A DNA stretch of 36,383 nucleotides from Candidatus Sabulitectum sp. (GTDB lineage Bacteria; Fermentibacterota; Fermentibacteria; Fermentibacterales; JCC-6). Of this stretch, positions 27,023 to 35,846 are shown one piece after another. Under the pieces are notes generated by a model that was given only the letters and a program-made list of their open reading frames with translations, did not search any database and was not told where the DNA came from. Position 1 is the first letter of the stretch. Every line of letters begins with the position of its first letter. The stretch is taken from positions 1-36,383 of the forward strand of contig JAOZRM010000004.1 in assembly GCA_029940175.1 (NCBI GenBank), given 5' to 3'. The position numbers and the translations under genes are program-made.

Positions 27023-29206
27023 GTGAAAAAGGTAATAGTTCTTACTCTATTTCTTCTACTTTCCGCCTGTCGAGTGGTGAATGATGACACATCAGTTGGT
27101 TCTTCTCTGGTACATACTGTTCCATCTCCATTTTATGAGGTCGATTCTCTGTTACAGAACGGAGCTCAGGATCAGGCAGTTCGCCTGTTAAGAAGAATGG
27201 ACCCTTCGGAATATGGAAGAATGGATATTCTGTGGAGACTTGTGGGTGCATACAACGGACGTGGAATGATAACACATTGCATCAGTATGCTTGACAGTCT
27301 TCAGTCTTCCGGCTGGGGGGACCTTGCCGGCTGGAAGATATCTGTACTTGATTTGAACAGAGAACAGGAACTGGCGGTAGAACTGGTTTCCATGGATAAT
27401 GTTCTGCTTCTAGGCTGGCTGTACAGGAACAATCTGGAAGATATGCCTTCAGTGCTCTCTCTTCCTGTTCCCGATCACCTGGGAGAAAGAGCCGCAAGGT
27501 TACTTATGGCACCGGAAGGAATCACCACAGGACAGCTCGAACTGGCTGTTTCCGATGTGCGCTATTTGCCTGCTGCAATTGGCCCCAGAGTGCTTGTGGA
27601 ACTTGAAGCTGCCTACAGCAGTTCAGGGAACTGGTGGTCCGATGCGCTGAAACGCTTTGATCCCACCGGCAGCAGCGATTCAAGTATTCGCCTTACAGCT
27701 CTGAGAACCAAGTTTCTTGGTGGGGGTGATTACCAGTACTGGCACGGGCTTATCGGAACATCTGCCGAGATCACAGCTGCCAGAGTAATTGCCTCAAGAT
27801 GGCCTGACAGGGTTGACTGGGAAGCTGCTGATGTTCTTCTGGAGTCAGGATACAGCAGCATTGTAACTGCAATTACTGAATCAAGGGATGATCCTGGATT
27901 CAGCACAGGTATTCAAATGGCAACTTTGCGAAATGCAGACAGGTTTTCTGAACTGGAAGCGCTCTGCGGCTCAATACCACCTGATGCTTCTATTGAACTC
28001 AGAGCCAGAGCTGCATTGTTCAACGCAAGATCTTTGCGTGCAAGACGACAGAATACAGCGGCATACAGGGCTTACTACAGATTTGCTCAGGATTTCCCAT
28101 TTCATCCCACAGCCAGAGAGGCTTCCTATCTTGCCGGTAAATACTTCGATAGTGAACAGAACTGGGCAGAGGCCGGTGAAGCCTATCTTGCAAGTCTCCG
28201 GGCATCCGGTTCCTGGGATGGGGACGCAAGAGGACACTGGCGAGGTGGATTCTGCCTCTACATGAATGGCAGAGGCTCTGTTGGAGATTCTCTGTGGCAA
28301 GCCGGCTGTGAACAGTTCCCATACAGCCACTGGGCTGATGAGATGCTCTTCTGGCGGGCCAGATATGCAGAGAGACAGGGCAACAGTAATTCCCGTACCC
28401 AGTTGTTGCAGCTTGTTGCCCGGGATCATCCCTGGGAATTTTATGGAATGCTTGCCGCAGACAGACTGGGGATTCAGGACAATATTCAACTTTCGGTTGT
28501 AAGCCCTGTCATGAAAGACAATAGTGTACTCTCTATGGCAGCAGAGTTGTTCAGTCTGGGATACGGTACCGCTGCTGTGGAAGTACTTTTCGCAGGTAGT
28601 GAAGGTGATAGTGGACTGAATGCTGTGGCACTTGGTATTCTTGGAGAGCACGGACGGGCAATTGCCGCCATGCGATCAATGGATACGGAATATCGCGACG
28701 CCAATGAGGGTATTCTTCCTGACAGCCTGCTGGGGTGGTATTTCCCGGCACCTTATCGGGGGCTGGTTAGTGCAGTGACAGATACCATGACACTGGATCA
28801 CTCATATGTGGAAGGGATCATGAGGGAAGAGAGTTATTTCAACAGATTTGTAATTTCCAGCGCAGGGGCAGCAGGACTCATACAGTTGATGCCTGGTACA
28901 GCCGGGGATGTTGCAAGGTGGAATGGCCTTCCACGGTTGTCTTCAGAAGAGTTTTTCAATCCTGAGCATTCTGTTCTCTACGGCAGTCTGTACATCAACT
29001 CCCAGGCCAGACGGTACGACCATCCCGCCCTGTTTCTTGCTGCTTACAATGCCGGGCCGGGGAATGCATCGAGATGGGTGGACATGCACGGATTTGATAA
29101 CAGTGATCAGGAACTTTACATCGAACAGATCACCTATAGAGAAACAAGAATGTACGCAAAAAAAGTGCAGCGCTCAGCATGGATATATGGAAGGATAAGA
29201 CCATGA
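27023..29206 (+). CDS. Slt-like lytic transglycosylase with TPR-like N-terminal region (lipoprotein)
   Basis: Lipobox LLLSACR; SLT motif GIMREESYFNRFVISSAGAAGLIQLMPGTA...AYNAGPGNASRW. Confidence 0.92.
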   Translation: MKKVIVLTLFLLLSACRVVNDDTSVGSSLVHTVPSPFYEVDSLLQNGAQDQAVRLLRRMDPSEYGRMDILWRLVGAYNGRGMITHCISMLDSLQSSGWGDLAGWKISVLDLNREQELAVELVSMDNVLLLGWLYRNNLEDMPSVLSLPVPDHLGERAARLLMAPEGITTGQLELAVSDVRYLPAAIGPRVLVELEAAYSSSGNWWSDALKRFDPTGSSDSSIRLTALRTKFLGGGDYQYWHGLIGTSAEITAARVIASRWPDRVDWEAADVLLESGYSSIVTAITESRDDPGFSTGIQMATLRNADRFSELEALCGSIPPDASIELRARAALFNARSLRARRQNTAAYRAYYRFAQDFPFHPTAREASYLAGKYFDSEQNWAEAGEAYLASLRASGSWDGDARGHWRGGFCLYMNGRGSVGDSLWQAGCEQFPYSHWADEMLFWRARYAERQGNSNSRTQLLQLVARDHPWEFYGMLAADRLGIQDNIQLSVVSPVMKDNSVLSMAAELFSLGYGTAAVEVLFAGSEGDSGLNAVALGILGEHGRAIAAMRSMDTEYRDANEGILPDSLLGWYFPAPYRGLVSAVTDTMTLDHSYVEGIMREESYFNRFVISSAGAAGLIQLMPGTAGDVARWNGLPRLSSEEFFNPEHSVLYGSLYINSQARRYDHPALFLAAYNAGPGNASRWVDMHGFDNSDQELYIEQITYRETRMYAKKVQRSAWIYGRIRP

Positions 29207-30504
29207 GTTTATTTCTGATAGCAATGATGATTGGTTCCGGTTTTACTACCGATCACGATGAAAATACCACAGTGGTTTATCCACCCTACGGACACTGCAT
29301 GGGAATCTACCGTGCCGGTCAGGATCAGCTTACAATGCTTCTTGGAGGTATGATCCAGTTTGATGATCCACAGGGGCTTGCCGCTGTACTTCCCTATACA
29401 TGGGATACTTCCGATCCAAGCGATGATGATGAGCTGGCTGTCTACGGCGTGAACAGTGGTTCGGGACACATCATCTACAACGCTTCCATGTACGCTCTGG
29501 GATTTTACGGAGGAGAAGGGAGTGGATCAGAAGAACTTTCTGCCCCACACGGTATCGCCGCTACAAGGTCCGGTATAGTCTACGTGGCAGATACAGGAAA
29601 CAGGCGGGTGGCAGTTCTTAAAAGATCCGGGCAGCGGCTTTCATCCGACTCCTTTATTGAGGGATTTTCAGAACCATGGGATGTTGCCCTGGACGGGCAG
29701 TACATCTGGGTTACAGACAGAGCCGCTGGAACCCTTTCCCGATATGCTTCAGCATCTGACCAGAGCCCTGTAGTTATTTCCCTGAATTCACCCAGAGGGG
29801 TTGCAGCTACAGGTTATGGTGAATACACCAGCGGTCATGCTGCCTGTCAGGTGGTGATCACCGACAACGGAACGATTCTTACAAAACTTGTTGAGGGTGC
29901 TGTAACGGCAACAGCCGACCTTTCCCGCTGCGGTGGCAGTTTTTTCAATTTTGTTGAGATCGATTATCATGGGAATGTATGGGTTACAGATTCCATCAGT
30001 TGTCGGATACACAAGTTTGATCCCCAGTTGAACTACCTGGACAGCTGGGGTGAAGGATACGGAGATGCTGACAACAGATTCCAGAATCCCACGGGTCTTG
30101 CTCTGTGGGACAGATTCGGTCAGATATTCGTGGCTGAAAGTTCCGGTGCCAGGTATTTCTGGGTTGGTTCTGATATACGGAACCTGAGCTTCTCAAGCGA
30201 CGGGAACGGATGTACAGTTTCAGGAAGACTGACAGAGAAGGCTACAATGATAGTCAGCGTTTTTCATGAAGATGGATCCCTGGCAAGAAATCTTTACTCA
30301 GGGAGAAGATCACCTGGATATTTCAGTTTTGAATGGGATGGTACAAGATTGCAGGGGCAGAGAGTTTATGTGGGTGATTATACCCTTTCCATAAATATTG
30401 AACCCATCTACTCAAGCAGAACCTATTTCGATAAGACATGGCTTACAGATTTCCACATGGAAGGTTCTGAAGAACCGGAGGAAACCCAAGGGGTAAGGAT
30501 CTGA
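29203..30504 (+). CDS. NHL/beta-propeller-repeat protein with FlgD-like C-terminus
   Basis: PHGIAATRSGIVYVADTGNRRVAVLKRSG, EPWDVALDGQYIWVTDRAAGTLSRY, NPTGLALWDRFGQIFVAESSGARYFW; C-terminal FEWDGTRLQGQRVYVGDYTL. ATGA overlap with Slt. Confidence 0.82.
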   Translation: MSLFLIAMMIGSGFTTDHDENTTVVYPPYGHCMGIYRAGQDQLTMLLGGMIQFDDPQGLAAVLPYTWDTSDPSDDDELAVYGVNSGSGHIIYNASMYALGFYGGEGSGSEELSAPHGIAATRSGIVYVADTGNRRVAVLKRSGQRLSSDSFIEGFSEPWDVALDGQYIWVTDRAAGTLSRYASASDQSPVVISLNSPRGVAATGYGEYTSGHAACQVVITDNGTILTKLVEGAVTATADLSRCGGSFFNFVEIDYHGNVWVTDSISCRIHKFDPQLNYLDSWGEGYGDADNRFQNPTGLALWDRFGQIFVAESSGARYFWVGSDIRNLSFSSDGNGCTVSGRLTEKATMIVSVFHEDGSLARNLYSGRRSPGYFSFEWDGTRLQGQRVYVGDYTLSINIEPIYSSRTYFDKTWLTDFHMEGSEEPEETQGVRI

Positions 30505-31700
30505 AATACGCTTTCCTCGCAGTACTGTTTCTGGCATCGGCATTTTTCAGTGGCACTGAAACGGCCTGCTTCAGCTTAAGTCAGCTTCAGAAAGAGAGAA
30601 TGTCCACCAGCGCCAGAGGGCGCCGTGCATTGAAGCTTCTCGCTGATCCGGGAAGACTGCTGACTTCCATTCTTCTTGGAAATACTTTCGTGAATGTTGC
30701 TGCTTCTTCTCTTGCAGCAGGAATCACTGCTGATCTGATTCCCGGTACACTGGGGTTGGGTCTCGGGGTTCTTGTTATGACTTTTCTTCTTTTAGTTCTG
30801 GGTGAGATCAGTCCCAAAACACTTGCCAGAAGAAAGAACCGGGAATGGATAGAAAGCTCATCCCATATTGTGGGTTTGTTGCTGTGGATTCTTTCTCCGG
30901 CAGCAAAGCTTCTTACGTACCCGGCGGATCTTGCAGACAGACTTGTTCCCGGAAGAGAAGGAGCTGATAGCTACATGGCTGCTGAGTTGTACATTCTTAT
31001 GGAAATGGCCAGGGATGAAGGAATTCTTGGAGGAGAGGCTGCTACAGCGGTTGCCATTCTTGAACTTGACGAGAGACAATGCGTTTCTGCAATGGTTCCC
31101 CGTGAAAAGGTTCTTTCATTAATGTCGGACTGGACTGTGGAAAAGGTAAAGGAAGAGGCTGAAAGAAGTTCTCAAACTGCTTATCCTTACATTGATGCAT
31201 CAACCGGACTCATGACAGGTATTATTGATGTAAAAGATCTCCTCGGTAAGGATCTGTTTATTGTTAGAGAGGTTCCATTCTTTCCAGAGTCTGCACGTTT
31301 GAGCAGAGTACTCTCTGATTTGAGAAAATCAGGGAACAGAATGGGAGCTGTTGTTGACGAATACGGAGACTGGACTGGTATTATTTCAGTGGCAGATATA
31401 CTGGAACGGGCTGTTTTTGCAGGGTCCTCCGGTGCACCTCTCCCCGAGGGTGTAAGCCGCAGCGGTGCTGGTTTTCTTATCCCGGCAAGTCTTTCTATCG
31501 AGACTCTTGCAGCTCTTCTGCACTCTGAAACACTTTCCGCGAGATATGCTGAATCCTGTGGAGGTCTGCTTCAGGAGATCACAGGCAGGCTTCCACTCGA
31601 GGGAGAGGTTATTGAGTATTCCGGTTTTCTGTTCAGAATAATCAGGGTTCATGTGAATGCACTTGAAAAAATATTTGTGGAGAAAGTTGTGAAATCATGA
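30501..31700 (+). CDS. CNNM/CBS/CorC-type (hemolysin C-like) membrane protein
   Basis: Frame open upstream of the track ATG (30600), giving (L/M)KYAFLAVLFLASAFFSGTETACFSLSQLQKER, the conserved CNNM N-terminus; AMVPREKVLSL CBS region; CorC-like tail. Confidence 0.85.
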   Translation: MKYAFLAVLFLASAFFSGTETACFSLSQLQKERMSTSARGRRALKLLADPGRLLTSILLGNTFVNVAASSLAAGITADLIPGTLGLGLGVLVMTFLLLVLGEISPKTLARRKNREWIESSSHIVGLLLWILSPAAKLLTYPADLADRLVPGREGADSYMAAELYILMEMARDEGILGGEAATAVAILELDERQCVSAMVPREKVLSLMSDWTVEKVKEEAERSSQTAYPYIDASTGLMTGIIDVKDLLGKDLFIVREVPFFPESARLSRVLSDLRKSGNRMGAVVDEYGDWTGIISVADILERAVFAGSSGAPLPEGVSRSGAGFLIPASLSIETLAALLHSETLSARYAESCGGLLQEITGRLPLEGEVIEYSGFLFRIIRVHVNALEKIFVEKVVKS

Positions 31701-32617
31701 TCAACCTTCTTGTTTTTCTTGGAGCCAGCATGCTTGCTGCATTCTGTAGTGGTTCGGAAACTGCATTTTCAGCTGCAGGTAAGATTCAGGTAGCAGCCCG
31801 GGGAAGAAAGGGTGCGAGAGCTCTGTGGTTCATGGAAAAACCTTCCCGTTACCTTGCTACAACCCTGGTGGGTACAAATGTTGGAGTGGTTCTTACTTCA
31901 AGCATAAGTCACGGCTGGGGTGTTGAGATGGGAGGTGTCTGGGGGGTTTTATTTGCTTTGGGTACAGCACTGTTTCTTCTCATCTTCGCTGAAATTACAC
32001 CCAAGCAGCTTGCTCTGTTCAGAAGCAACAAATTGTCTGTTGCAGCTGCTCCGTTTCTGTACCTGTTTCGAATGATAATGTACCCACTGATCGCAGCTGC
32101 GTCCGCTATATCCAACAAGGTCGCCGGCTCTGGCAGTGGTGAGCGATTCTTTGAGAGCCGAGCCGAGGTAAGGGGTCTTTTGCGGTCTTCCGGGGGCAGA
32201 AAGGGCATACTTGCATCTTCAGTTTTGAGCATGGCAGAAACTTCAGTAAGTGTTTATTCCAGGAAACTCACAGATTTCCCCGGAGTTGATGCCGGTGTTG
32301 AGAAGAAGCTTGCGCTTGAAGTGCTTTTGGGATCAGGGGAAAATCTTATTCTTATCTGGGAGGAAACAGGAGTAACTCTTCTGGGAGCAGTAAAAAGCTC
32401 CGCTCTTGTCAGATGGGATGGAGAGGGTTCAATATCAAAAATTTCTGTAGGTCTGCCTTACTACCAAGGGCGAACAGCACCGTTGAAGGTACTTTCAGAA
32501 CTCTGGCGATCCGGAGCAAGAGCTGCAGTTCTTCTTGATGACAATCGCCAGCCTGTCAGCCTGGTAACCGCTGAAATGATACTTGAACATCTCTTGCCGG
32601 AGTTTGCCAATGGCTGA
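31697..32617 (+). CDS. Second CNNM-type membrane protein with divergent CBS region
   Basis: LLVFLGASMLAAFCSGSETAFSAAGKIQ...TTLVGTNVGVVL...ALFLLIFAEITPKQLAL. ATGA overlap with previous gene. Confidence 0.82.
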   Translation: MINLLVFLGASMLAAFCSGSETAFSAAGKIQVAARGRKGARALWFMEKPSRYLATTLVGTNVGVVLTSSISHGWGVEMGGVWGVLFALGTALFLLIFAEITPKQLALFRSNKLSVAAAPFLYLFRMIMYPLIAAASAISNKVAGSGSGERFFESRAEVRGLLRSSGGRKGILASSVLSMAETSVSVYSRKLTDFPGVDAGVEKKLALEVLLGSGENLILIWEETGVTLLGAVKSSALVRWDGEGSISKISVGLPYYQGRTAPLKVLSELWRSGARAAVLLDDNRQPVSLVTAEMILEHLLPEFANG

Positions 32618-34220
32618 CATCAGCCCTCTCACCGGGTTGCCCGGTAATTTGTCGATTCAGATAAATCTTAGGGAACTGGTGATCAATGGAGACAGCACTG
32701 CTGTTTACGTGGATATTGTTGACTTCAAACCATTCAATGATTACTACGGTTTTGCTCTGGGAGATTCGGTGATCAGAAGGCTTGGGCAGATCCTTGAGGA
32801 ATCCATTCCTGATTATTTTGTTGGACACATCGGTGGAGATGATTTTTTATGTATTGGCCGGGGACAAAGCTTCATCACCGGTATTGAGAGTGCACGCCAG
32901 AGATTCCGGAGCATCGTTCCTGGATTTTACACTCCCAGGGATAGAGAATTTGGTGGAATTGAAACCTTTGACAGAGATGGAAGTTACAAATTTCTTCCTC
33001 TTCTGGATATTGCGGTGGTATTCATGGATTCAGAGCATGATGATGTCACCGTTGAGGCACTTGCACGCAAGGCGGGTCGCACTAAGAAATTCCTCAAGGG
33101 TGAACAGACTGCAGAATCAGTGTTTCCAGTTTTACAGAGAGCTCTTAGATCCGGATATCCGGTAGAGAATGTCAAGGCACTTATCGAAGCATGTGGCGTT
33201 TTGCGGGAAGAGGGAGCTGTAACAGTTCTCGCTGAAGTTCTCACAGGTAAATACAGCTGGAGTCTAAGGAAGAGCGCGGCACTTGCACTGGGGCACATTG
33301 GTAACGCTGAGTGTACCGGGCTTCTGCTGAATGCTCTTAAAGATTCCAATCCCCATATTCGTACCCGAGCAGTGGAAGGGCTTGTTATTTCTATGGGCAG
33401 AGAGTCCGGCCCTTTGATCGCACCAATGCTGAAGGACAGGTCAACCTGGGTTAGAAGGGCGGTTCTTCGCGGGATAGGATATGCAGGCTGGCTCGATGGC
33501 CTTCATTTTCTCAGAGCTTCAGCCATAGACAAGGCTTCCGGTGCAGGAATAAATACAGCCCGTGAAAGAAGTGCAGCACTAGATGGTATTGCTATGCTCA
33601 GTCCAGTTACTGAAGCTGAGTTTCTCTCAAGACTTTGCAATACTGAAGAGTATTATCCCGGAGATGCGGCTTTCAAAGCTCTCTGCTCTGTTGGAACAGA
33701 CTATGCTGCAGATCAGGTACTCCGGCAGAACGGAACAATTCCGGGGATTCTCAACCTTACTGGAATGAGTAATTCAAATTTGAGAAAGCTGGAGGTAATG
33801 GCAACCTGCTCACTTACTCAAGACGACTCCACTGTTGCAGGTGCTTTGAGATTTCTTGAGGGTTTTTCTATGGATCTCAGTAATTCCACCACTGCAAAAC
33901 TAAGGAACTGCCTCGGTAATTTTTCCGGGGACTTGTTCAGACGTCTGGTGATCTTACTTGACAACCGGAAGCTGACCGCTGACAGATCGTGCATCGCCAG
34001 AGTGGCCAGCCGGATGAATGCAGGGGAGCAGATCGGAGCATCGGCACTAAGCGCATTTCTGGGGTGGGTAGCTCGCAGGGGAGGAGTGTCCCCGGGCAGT
34101 CTGCTTATCTCCTTTCTAAGGGGAGATAGAAGGGCTGTGGCAGCTTCCGCTGCCCTTGCTGTTCGAGCTCTTGCATCCAGGGACTTGACGCAGATGGAAA
34201 ATGTAGAGACAATTAGTTAG
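32610..34220 (+). CDS. GGDEF-family (GGDDF variant) domain fused to HEAT repeats
   Basis: LTGLPGNLSIQ...VYVDIVDFKPFNDYYGFALGDSVIRRLGQIL...YFVGHIGGDDFLCIG, then SLRKSAALALGHIGN..., IRTRAVEGLV, VRRAVLRGIGYAG repeats. Confidence 0.87.
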   Translation: MADISPLTGLPGNLSIQINLRELVINGDSTAVYVDIVDFKPFNDYYGFALGDSVIRRLGQILEESIPDYFVGHIGGDDFLCIGRGQSFITGIESARQRFRSIVPGFYTPRDREFGGIETFDRDGSYKFLPLLDIAVVFMDSEHDDVTVEALARKAGRTKKFLKGEQTAESVFPVLQRALRSGYPVENVKALIEACGVLREEGAVTVLAEVLTGKYSWSLRKSAALALGHIGNAECTGLLLNALKDSNPHIRTRAVEGLVISMGRESGPLIAPMLKDRSTWVRRAVLRGIGYAGWLDGLHFLRASAIDKASGAGINTARERSAALDGIAMLSPVTEAEFLSRLCNTEEYYPGDAAFKALCSVGTDYAADQVLRQNGTIPGILNLTGMSNSNLRKLEVMATCSLTQDDSTVAGALRFLEGFSMDLSNSTTAKLRNCLGNFSGDLFRRLVILLDNRKLTADRSCIARVASRMNAGEQIGASALSAFLGWVARRGGVSPGSLLISFLRGDRRAVAASAALAVRALASRDLTQMENVETIS

Positions 34221-34245
34221 TCGTTGTCTTTTCGAAAGGTGATTA

Positions 34246-35391
34246 ATGAGCGAAACCGTACGAGAGTTACTTGCACAATTGCGAGTTTCCGATGAGCCGC
34301 AGCTTTCTGCTTTTCTTCCTGACCCCGAGGGCCAGAATGTGATCTTAAGGAACCTTCCTTGTGCTCTTATCGTACTGGATTCTGAAGAGGGCGTTGTTCT
34401 TGAACTGAACGATTACGCTCTTGATCTATTCGGAGTGCAAAGGTTTACGCTTATCGGGAAGACTTTGAAGTCTGTAGGTATCTCCATGGATGTAAACAGT
34501 GAATCAGTGGCTGCATCACCAGGGAACCCATCTCAGGGATTTATTAAGGATTCCAGTGGTGTCTCCGTTCCTGTTCTTCTGCTTCAGCGGAGAGTACGGT
34601 TGAGTGGCTTGAAAGCGGATGTTATTCTGATCATCGACTCTACGCTGATCGGAGGCAGCCGAACTGCTGAGGCAAGCTTTGATCTGTTTAAGAGAGCGCT
34701 CTCTGAGACGAAAACGGCGTACATATTCGCCCGTACCACAGGTGGAGCACTGGAGAGAGATCTTCAGGTGGTCGAATTTGGTGGTGATCTCCCTTTCGAA
34801 ATGACTGGTAAGATCATTGCCGGCACATCCGTTTCTGATGTTTTCACGCCGGTAAATGCAGCAAGAGTAGTGGAAAACGCAATAATTCTCTCAAGAAACG
34901 GTGGAGAGAAAAAACTTGACTTGAAGCAATGCAGACCACTTAAAATGTATGCAAATCCAGGAGGTCAGGTGCTTCTTGTTTTTCCTCCGGAGAATGACGA
35001 AAAAAAGACCATCAGAACAATTACCTCGCAGTTGAGTTCCGGAATGAAAAGAACAGTTCTGTATATCGCATCCAGCGCCACTGCAAGAAACTCAGGAAAG
35101 GAAATGCTGGAGATGATCGGCTTCCATGTGACCGAAATGGAATCTCCTTCAAGCGCACATATTATTCTGGACGAGAACCCGGGTAGATTCCACTTTATGG
35201 TATGCGAGGAATATGCTGATGATCCCGATCTTCTTGCTCTCGCCGTTGACCTGGACAGCGCCGGTATAGGTCTGATACTGGTTACAAATGATGACTTTTC
35301 TTACGACGGGGATCTAAGGCTGGTGAAACTGGCTCCTCCGCTAAGTATTAACCTTCTAGCGTCAGCAGTTTCTCAGGTTAGTGATCAATGA
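34246..35391 (+). CDS. PAS-like protein with C-terminal degenerate receiver-like domain
   Basis: LRNLPCALIVLDSEEGVVLELNDYALDLFGVQR PAS-like; C-terminal TVLYIASSATARNSGKEMLEMIGFHV...FHFMVCEEYADDPD...LVKLAPPLSINLLASAV resembles REC without its Asp residues. Confidence 0.65.
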   Translation: MSETVRELLAQLRVSDEPQLSAFLPDPEGQNVILRNLPCALIVLDSEEGVVLELNDYALDLFGVQRFTLIGKTLKSVGISMDVNSESVAASPGNPSQGFIKDSSGVSVPVLLLQRRVRLSGLKADVILIIDSTLIGGSRTAEASFDLFKRALSETKTAYIFARTTGGALERDLQVVEFGGDLPFEMTGKIIAGTSVSDVFTPVNAARVVENAIILSRNGGEKKLDLKQCRPLKMYANPGGQVLLVFPPENDEKKTIRTITSQLSSGMKRTVLYIASSATARNSGKEMLEMIGFHVTEMESPSSAHIILDENPGRFHFMVCEEYADDPDLLALAVDLDSAGIGLILVTNDDFSYDGDLRLVKLAPPLSINLLASAVSQVSDQ

Positions 35392-35442
35392 TTGATTGAG
35401 CCCTGTTTACGTTCATAACTAAACAGTTCTGCACTTTCTGGG

Positions 35443-35528
35443 TGGTACCGGAGGAGGGACTTGAACCCTCACACCTCGAAAGGTAACGGATTTTGAGTCC
35501 GTCGCGTCTGCCATTCCGCCACTCCGGC
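35443..35528 (-). tRNA. tRNA-Leu (anticodon CAA), CCA encoded
   Basis: Minus strand GCCGGAG...ACGGA-CTCAAAA-TCCGT...variable arm TTACCTTTCGAGGTGT...GAGGG-TTCAAGT-CCCTC-CTCCGGT-A-CCA. Confidence 0.93.
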
Positions 35529-35543
35529 ACTAAATCAAGGTGG

Positions 35544-35572
35544 AATGTAATTCATGTTTAACCTTTCGGCAA
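35544..35572 (-). promoter_or_regulatory. Promoter for tRNA-Leu
   Basis: Minus strand TTGCCG (35572-35567), 17 nt, TACATT (35549-35544). Confidence 0.55.
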
Positions 35573-35574
35573 CC

Positions 35575-35603
35575 TTGACAAAATTGCTGCAAAGGGGTAA
35601 ATT
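35575..35603 (+). promoter_or_regulatory. Promoter for the tRNA-Met/Ile2-tRNA-Val pair
   Basis: TTGACA (35575-35580), 17 nt, TAAATT (35598-35603), followed by TCGCG discriminator and the tRNA at 35615. Confidence 0.78.
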
Positions 35604-35614
35604 TCGCGTTCAAA

Positions 35615-35691
35615 GGGCCCATAGCTCAGTTGGCTAGAGCCACCGGCTCATAACCGGTCGGTCCCTGGTTCGAGTCCAGGTGGGCCCACCA
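35615..35691 (+). tRNA. tRNA with CAT anticodon (Met, or Ile2 after lysidine modification), CCA encoded
   Basis: GGGCCCA...ACCGG-CTCATAA-CCGGT...CCTGG-TTCGAGT-CCAGG-TGGGCCC-A-CCA. Confidence 0.94.
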
Positions 35692-35709
35692 TTTTAGCAT
35701 TCACAAGAA

Positions 35710-35785
35710 GGGCGGGTAGCTCAGTTGGTAGAGCACAAGCTTCACACGTTTGGGGTCGCAGGTTCGATCCCTGTCCCGCCCACCA
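35710..35785 (+). tRNA. tRNA-Val (anticodon CAC), CCA encoded
   Basis: GGGCGGG...CAAGC-TTCACAC-GTTTG...GCAGG-TTCGATC-CCTGT-CCCGCCC-A-CCA. Confidence 0.95.
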
Positions 35786-35818
35786 GAAAAACGGACACCC
35801 CATGGTGTCCGTTTTTCT
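35785..35818 (+). terminator. Rho-independent terminator after tRNA-Val
   Basis: AGAAAAACGGACACC-CCAT-GGTGTCCGTTTTTCT, 15-bp perfect stem with U-run. Confidence 0.88.
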
Positions 35819-35846
35819 GTATCCATAGAGATCGGATGGTTGTTTC

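Noticed and set aside
35403-35426. CTGTTTA/TAAACAG inverted repeat downstream of the PAS/pseudo-receiver gene and tRNA-Leu
   Set aside because: Short AT-rich stem with a 10-nt loop and no U-tract on either strand; too weak to call a terminator.
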